A stretch of DNA of 64,000 nucleotides from Nostoc sphaeroides (GTDB lineage Bacteria; Cyanobacteriota; Cyanobacteriia; Cyanobacteriales; Nostocaceae): the NCBI RefSeq assembly GCF_003443655.1, contig NZ_CP031941.1:5226001-5290000 (forward strand), read 5' to 3'. Within the stretch, counting starts at the first letter, position 1. Every line of letters begins with the position of its first letter. Below the pieces are notes generated by a model. The model was not told the DNA's origin. It searched no databases and worked only from the letters and a program-made list of their open reading frames with translations. Made by a program: the position numbers and the translations under genes. Below are positions 61,299 through 64,000 of the stretch, one piece after another.

Positions 61299-63539
61299 CT
61301 ACGATGCCAATACATTTTTAGAATTGCTCACTTCATTAGCGATAATTCCAATTAAATTCAACTGACTCAAAATTTCTGTTGCTTGAGTCAGTTCAGTTCG
61401 CGTCACTTTTCCCATGCGCTCTACCATTACAATCCCATTGCAAAAAGCTGCCACGATTCTGGCATCAACTGTACCTAAGATAGGTGGAGCATCTATCAGT
61501 ACTAGGTCATAACTTTGCTCAAACAACTCAATTAGTTCTTTCATCCGTTGAGAACTAAGCAACTTCACCGTGTCTTCTGCTTCAGGCCCAGCAGTCAAAA
61601 TATCAATGCAGGGGTGAATAGGCTGGATGTAATCTTGAAAATGAGTTGTCGTCTCATCAACTAATAACAGAGATAGTCCCCAATCATTCGATAGTTCCAG
61701 GATTTTGTGCAGGCTAGGATTATGTAAATTAGCATCAATAACTAATACCCGTCGATGCATTCGGGTAGCGCTAGCCACAAGCCCTAATACTAAAGTTGTC
61801 TTCCCTTCCCCTGGTAGTGCTGAAGTCAACATCAACGACTTGAAGGGTAAGGGATATTTTAATATTTGAATATTTTGGTAGATCATGTCCAGGGTTTCAT
61901 GGACAGGTAATCTAGTACTGGCTTCTACTATAGAAGAATCTGAGCTTCGTCGCCCATTCCAAGGTAGGGCCAGCCGCCGCTTTTTGACATTACACGACGG
62001 TAGTTTTGGTACTGACCCCAATACACGTAGATTCGTCAGTTTCTTTAAATCTCCGACACAATAAATAGCGTCATTAAACTTTTCCAAAATCAGGGCTGCT
62101 AAGATACCTAAAATCGGCCCAATTACCGCCCCTCCCACCAAAAATAATAATCTGTTGCTCCCCATATAAGTACCCAGAGCAGGTTCTGCCAAAACTTGCC
62201 AGCTATATCCTTCCTGAGCAATTTTCAATCCCAAAGACTGTTGTGCTTGAAGTAATTGTTCAAGGGTTTTACGACTAGTTTCTACCTTTGGTAACAGACG
62301 GTTATACTCTGCTATTAAGCTTGGGTATTTGTTTAGCTCAGAGCGAAGTCGCTGCTCTGACTCGGCTAGATTCTTTTCATTAGCAGTTAGTCCTAAGACA
62401 GTTGTCTGTACCAAAATTAACTCGTCTAGTAGCTTTGGCTCAACCCCTACCATTTGCTCTTTGAAGGGCGTTTCACCTTTACTGCTAGTAGTAATAGCTT
62501 TCACCTCTTCTCGTAATAGCAACAGTTGACTTTGGCGTTGCTGCTTTAGTTTTTGTACCGATGGGTAATCGTCTGTATAGCGCAGCCGCTCCTTAGCCAA
62601 AGCTAGTTCAGTTTTTTGAATTTCACTCAATAGTGTTTGGTAACGACTTGACTGATTTAAACGAGAAGAAAATAGTGCATTTTGCTGAGATGATGACGCT
62701 ATTTGTTGCTCTAGATTATCGTAACGAGCGTTTACATCTTGAAGGTGGGCACGAGTGCTTTGTAGCTGTTTTTGAATATCAGCTAGAGATTCTAAAATAA
62801 TTTTACTTTGGACTTCGGGATCGAGTAATTTATGTTTATTGCGAAACTGTTCCAAATTTTTCTCAGCTTTAGTTACCTCTTTTTTTATTTCAGGTAGGCG
62901 AACATTTACAAAACCCAGCCCTTGATTGAGACGTTCTTTTTGTTGCTCTTTATTGTAGTTTTGATAGACTTTTTGTAGAGCTTGAAGTACCCTTTGTGTT
63001 TTGAGTGGATCGTCATCATTGAAGGAAACCTTAAATACTTGACTAAAAACTTTATTAGCTCCTATACCTCCCTCTTCTGGAGTCACTTCTAGAGGTGCTT
63101 TTTTGTTCTGTTCTGTTTGACCATTGATATACTCTAAGGTAATATCAGGATAATCAGAATGAAGTAAATCTACGGTTTTCTGAAGCAACTTAGAACTCAG
63201 CATGAGTTTCATCTGAGTAGTGGAATCAACAACTTGAGAATTGCGTAGGCGTAGCCCGTCGTAGACATCGGTAACGTTGGTGTCTTCTCTTGGTGGGATA
63301 TTATTTGACTGTGTGCCTTCAGATAAATTGGAATTCACCAATATCTGCATATTGCTCTGGTAAGTAGGTTTCGCAATGAAAGCTAGGAGGCTAGCAGCTG
63401 ACATAACTACACAGGAAACCCCCAATATCAGCAAGCGTCGCCGAAGCAAAATAGTAGATAGTTGTCTGATGTCAACTGCGCCTTGTGCTGAAGTAGTAAT
63501 CTGTTGCTCTTTATTCAGACTAGTCTTAGCCACTATCAA
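61299..63539 (-). CDS. Wzc-type polysaccharide co-polymerase / BY-kinase with an in-frame repeat insertion
   Basis: A 746-residue inner-membrane protein controlling export and length of a surface polysaccharide. N-terminal Wzz domain with a helix near 33-55 and a periplasmic coiled coil (about 210-400), a second helix near 465-490, then a cytoplasmic ATPase. Walker A is TSALPGEGKTTLVLG (around residue 575), Walker A' VLVIDANLHNPSL and Walker B DLVLIDAPPI. No tyrosine-rich tail follows (it ends VSNSKNVLAS), so self-phosphorylation may be altered. The periplasmic segment has DVYDGLRLRN encoded by the same 30-nt repeat as in the hydroxyacid oxidase. Confidence 0.9.
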   Translation of the reverse strand: MIVAKTSLNKEQQITTSAQGAVDIRQLSTILLRRRLLILGVSCVVMSAASLLAFIAKPTYQSNMQILVNSNLSEGTQSNNIPPREDTNVTDVYDGLRLRNSQVVDSTTQMKLMLSSKLLQKTVDLLHSDYPDITLEYINGQTEQNKKAPLEVTPEEGGIGANKVFSQVFKVSFNDDDPLKTQRVLQALQKVYQNYNKEQQKERLNQGLGFVNVRLPEIKKEVTKAEKNLEQFRNKHKLLDPEVQSKIILESLADIQKQLQSTRAHLQDVNARYDNLEQQIASSSQQNALFSSRLNQSSRYQTLLSEIQKTELALAKERLRYTDDYPSVQKLKQQRQSQLLLLREEVKAITTSSKGETPFKEQMVGVEPKLLDELILVQTTVLGLTANEKNLAESEQRLRSELNKYPSLIAEYNRLLPKVETSRKTLEQLLQAQQSLGLKIAQEGYSWQVLAEPALGTYMGSNRLLFLVGGAVIGPILGILAALILEKFNDAIYCVGDLKKLTNLRVLGSVPKLPSCNVKKRRLALPWNGRRSSDSSIVEASTRLPVHETLDMIYQNIQILKYPLPFKSLMLTSALPGEGKTTLVLGLVASATRMHRRVLVIDANLHNPSLHKILELSNDWGLSLLLVDETTTHFQDYIQPIHPCIDILTAGPEAEDTVKLLSSQRMKELIELFEQSYDLVLIDAPPILGTVDARIVAAFCNGIVMVERMGKVTRTELTQATEILSQLNLIGIIANEVSNSKNVLAS

Positions 63540-64000
63540 ACTCCTCTAATATCGAAACACTATATTTATTTGGAAGATTTATAAGAAATGTTAAATGTTT
63601 TTTTACACCTATAGCAGCAATAGCATACTTAACTATTCTTCCAACAATGACAAGCTCACTTGGCACAATATTATGCCAACTGGCGCTTTCATGTTCATCA
63701 ATTCATGCATATAAATTCTTAATCAGTGTTGGAAGAATAAATTTTTAATAAATATTTTATTTAAGGAGGAAAATTTTTGACGAAAAATTAATTATTTTTG
63801 CTAAGTACTTAAGTATAAAATTCTCTGATTTACAACATTAATATACTATTAAAGTTATTTGAATAACTTGTAATACAAGAAAAACATTGATAAGTATATC
63901 TAAACCATAGTATTTGGAGATTATTAATACACTTAGTGAACCGTAAATTACTGGGTAACTAGTTGATTTACTCCTCAAACTAAACTGCTATCTATTTGCT
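63540..64000. other. AT-rich upstream region of the wzc-type gene
   Basis: No gene is seen. The DNA is AT-rich and presumably includes the promoter of the wzc-type gene. I cannot identify specific sites. Confidence 0.5.

Overview
The window looks like chromosome from a filamentous, heterocyst-type cyanobacterium of the Nostoc/Anabaena group. Reasons: the HIP1 octamer GCGATCGC is scattered throughout; heptanucleotide tandem repeats (TGACTAA, GTCATTT, ACTCCTA types) sit between genes; many small dispersed palindromic repeats are present; and the proteins read as cyanobacterial versions of their families. Genus is inferred from memory, not from a search.

Layout. 1-4.7 kb: core genes ribF (cut by the left edge), an MBL hydrolase, surE and pheS. 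4.7-7.5 kb: a gene graveyard. A toxin-antitoxin operon is split by an IS200/IS605-type TnpB element that also carries a small divergent ribbon-helix-helix gene and a likely operator. Four or more gene tails follow, butt-joined, and a 21-bp hairpin tandem array runs into the stop codon of recQ. 7.5-12.1 kb: recQ, trmJ and a beta-lactamase-fold serine hydrolase. 12.3-16 kb: an hsdM remnant, VapBC, a Uma2 protein and a YoeB-type module with a frameshifted toxin. 16-20.4 kb: dprA, a DUF1400-SGNH hydrolase and a DUF218/DUF2301 membrane pair. 21-25.3 kb: three secreted proteins, two of them behind near-identical ~365-bp leaders. 26.8-28 kb: thioredoxin and fabG. 28.4-29.7 kb: the wreck of a diversity-generating retroelement. 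29.8-38 kb: a deletion derivative of a 22-bp-TIR insertion sequence, aroB, Uma2, small secreted or membrane proteins, a thioesterase, an RNA methyltransferase, tRNA-Leu(CAG) and murA. 38.4-42.6 kb: a solo IS605-type end, an M48 protease, an Rpn/DUF4351 protein and a complete IS200/IS605 element. 43-49 kb: an FMN 2-hydroxyacid oxidase, tRNA-Leu(CAA) and an exopolysaccharide group (WecG-type transferase, Wzx flippase, pyruvyl transferase). 49-54.4 kb: a dead transposase, tRNA-Gln, an HDAC-family amidohydrolase, membrane and hypothetical proteins, and a SpoIID protein. 55-61.2 kb: an oxylipin-type cluster (LamG-LamG-lipoxygenase, stand-alone lipoxygenase, class 3 lipase with a frameshift). 61.3-63.5 kb: a Wzc-type polysaccharide co-polymerase/kinase.

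How genes fit together. Lipase plus two lipoxygenases could release and then oxygenate polyunsaturated fatty acids. The WecG, Wzx, pyruvyl transferase and Wzc proteins fit one extracellular polysaccharide pathway, although Wzc is about 12 kb away. Most of the rest is housekeeping embedded in repeats.

The strongest unusual signals are: (1) short dispersed repeats inserted in frame inside four unrelated proteins, including one 30-nt repeat identical in two genes and read in the same frame; (2) several MITE families whose terminal repeats and target duplications can be read directly, with nesting and reciprocal empty sites; (3) the decayed diversity-generating retroelement; (4) the LamG-lipoxygenase cluster; (5) the RHH regulator and operator inside a TnpB element; (6) a probable ATC start codon in murA.
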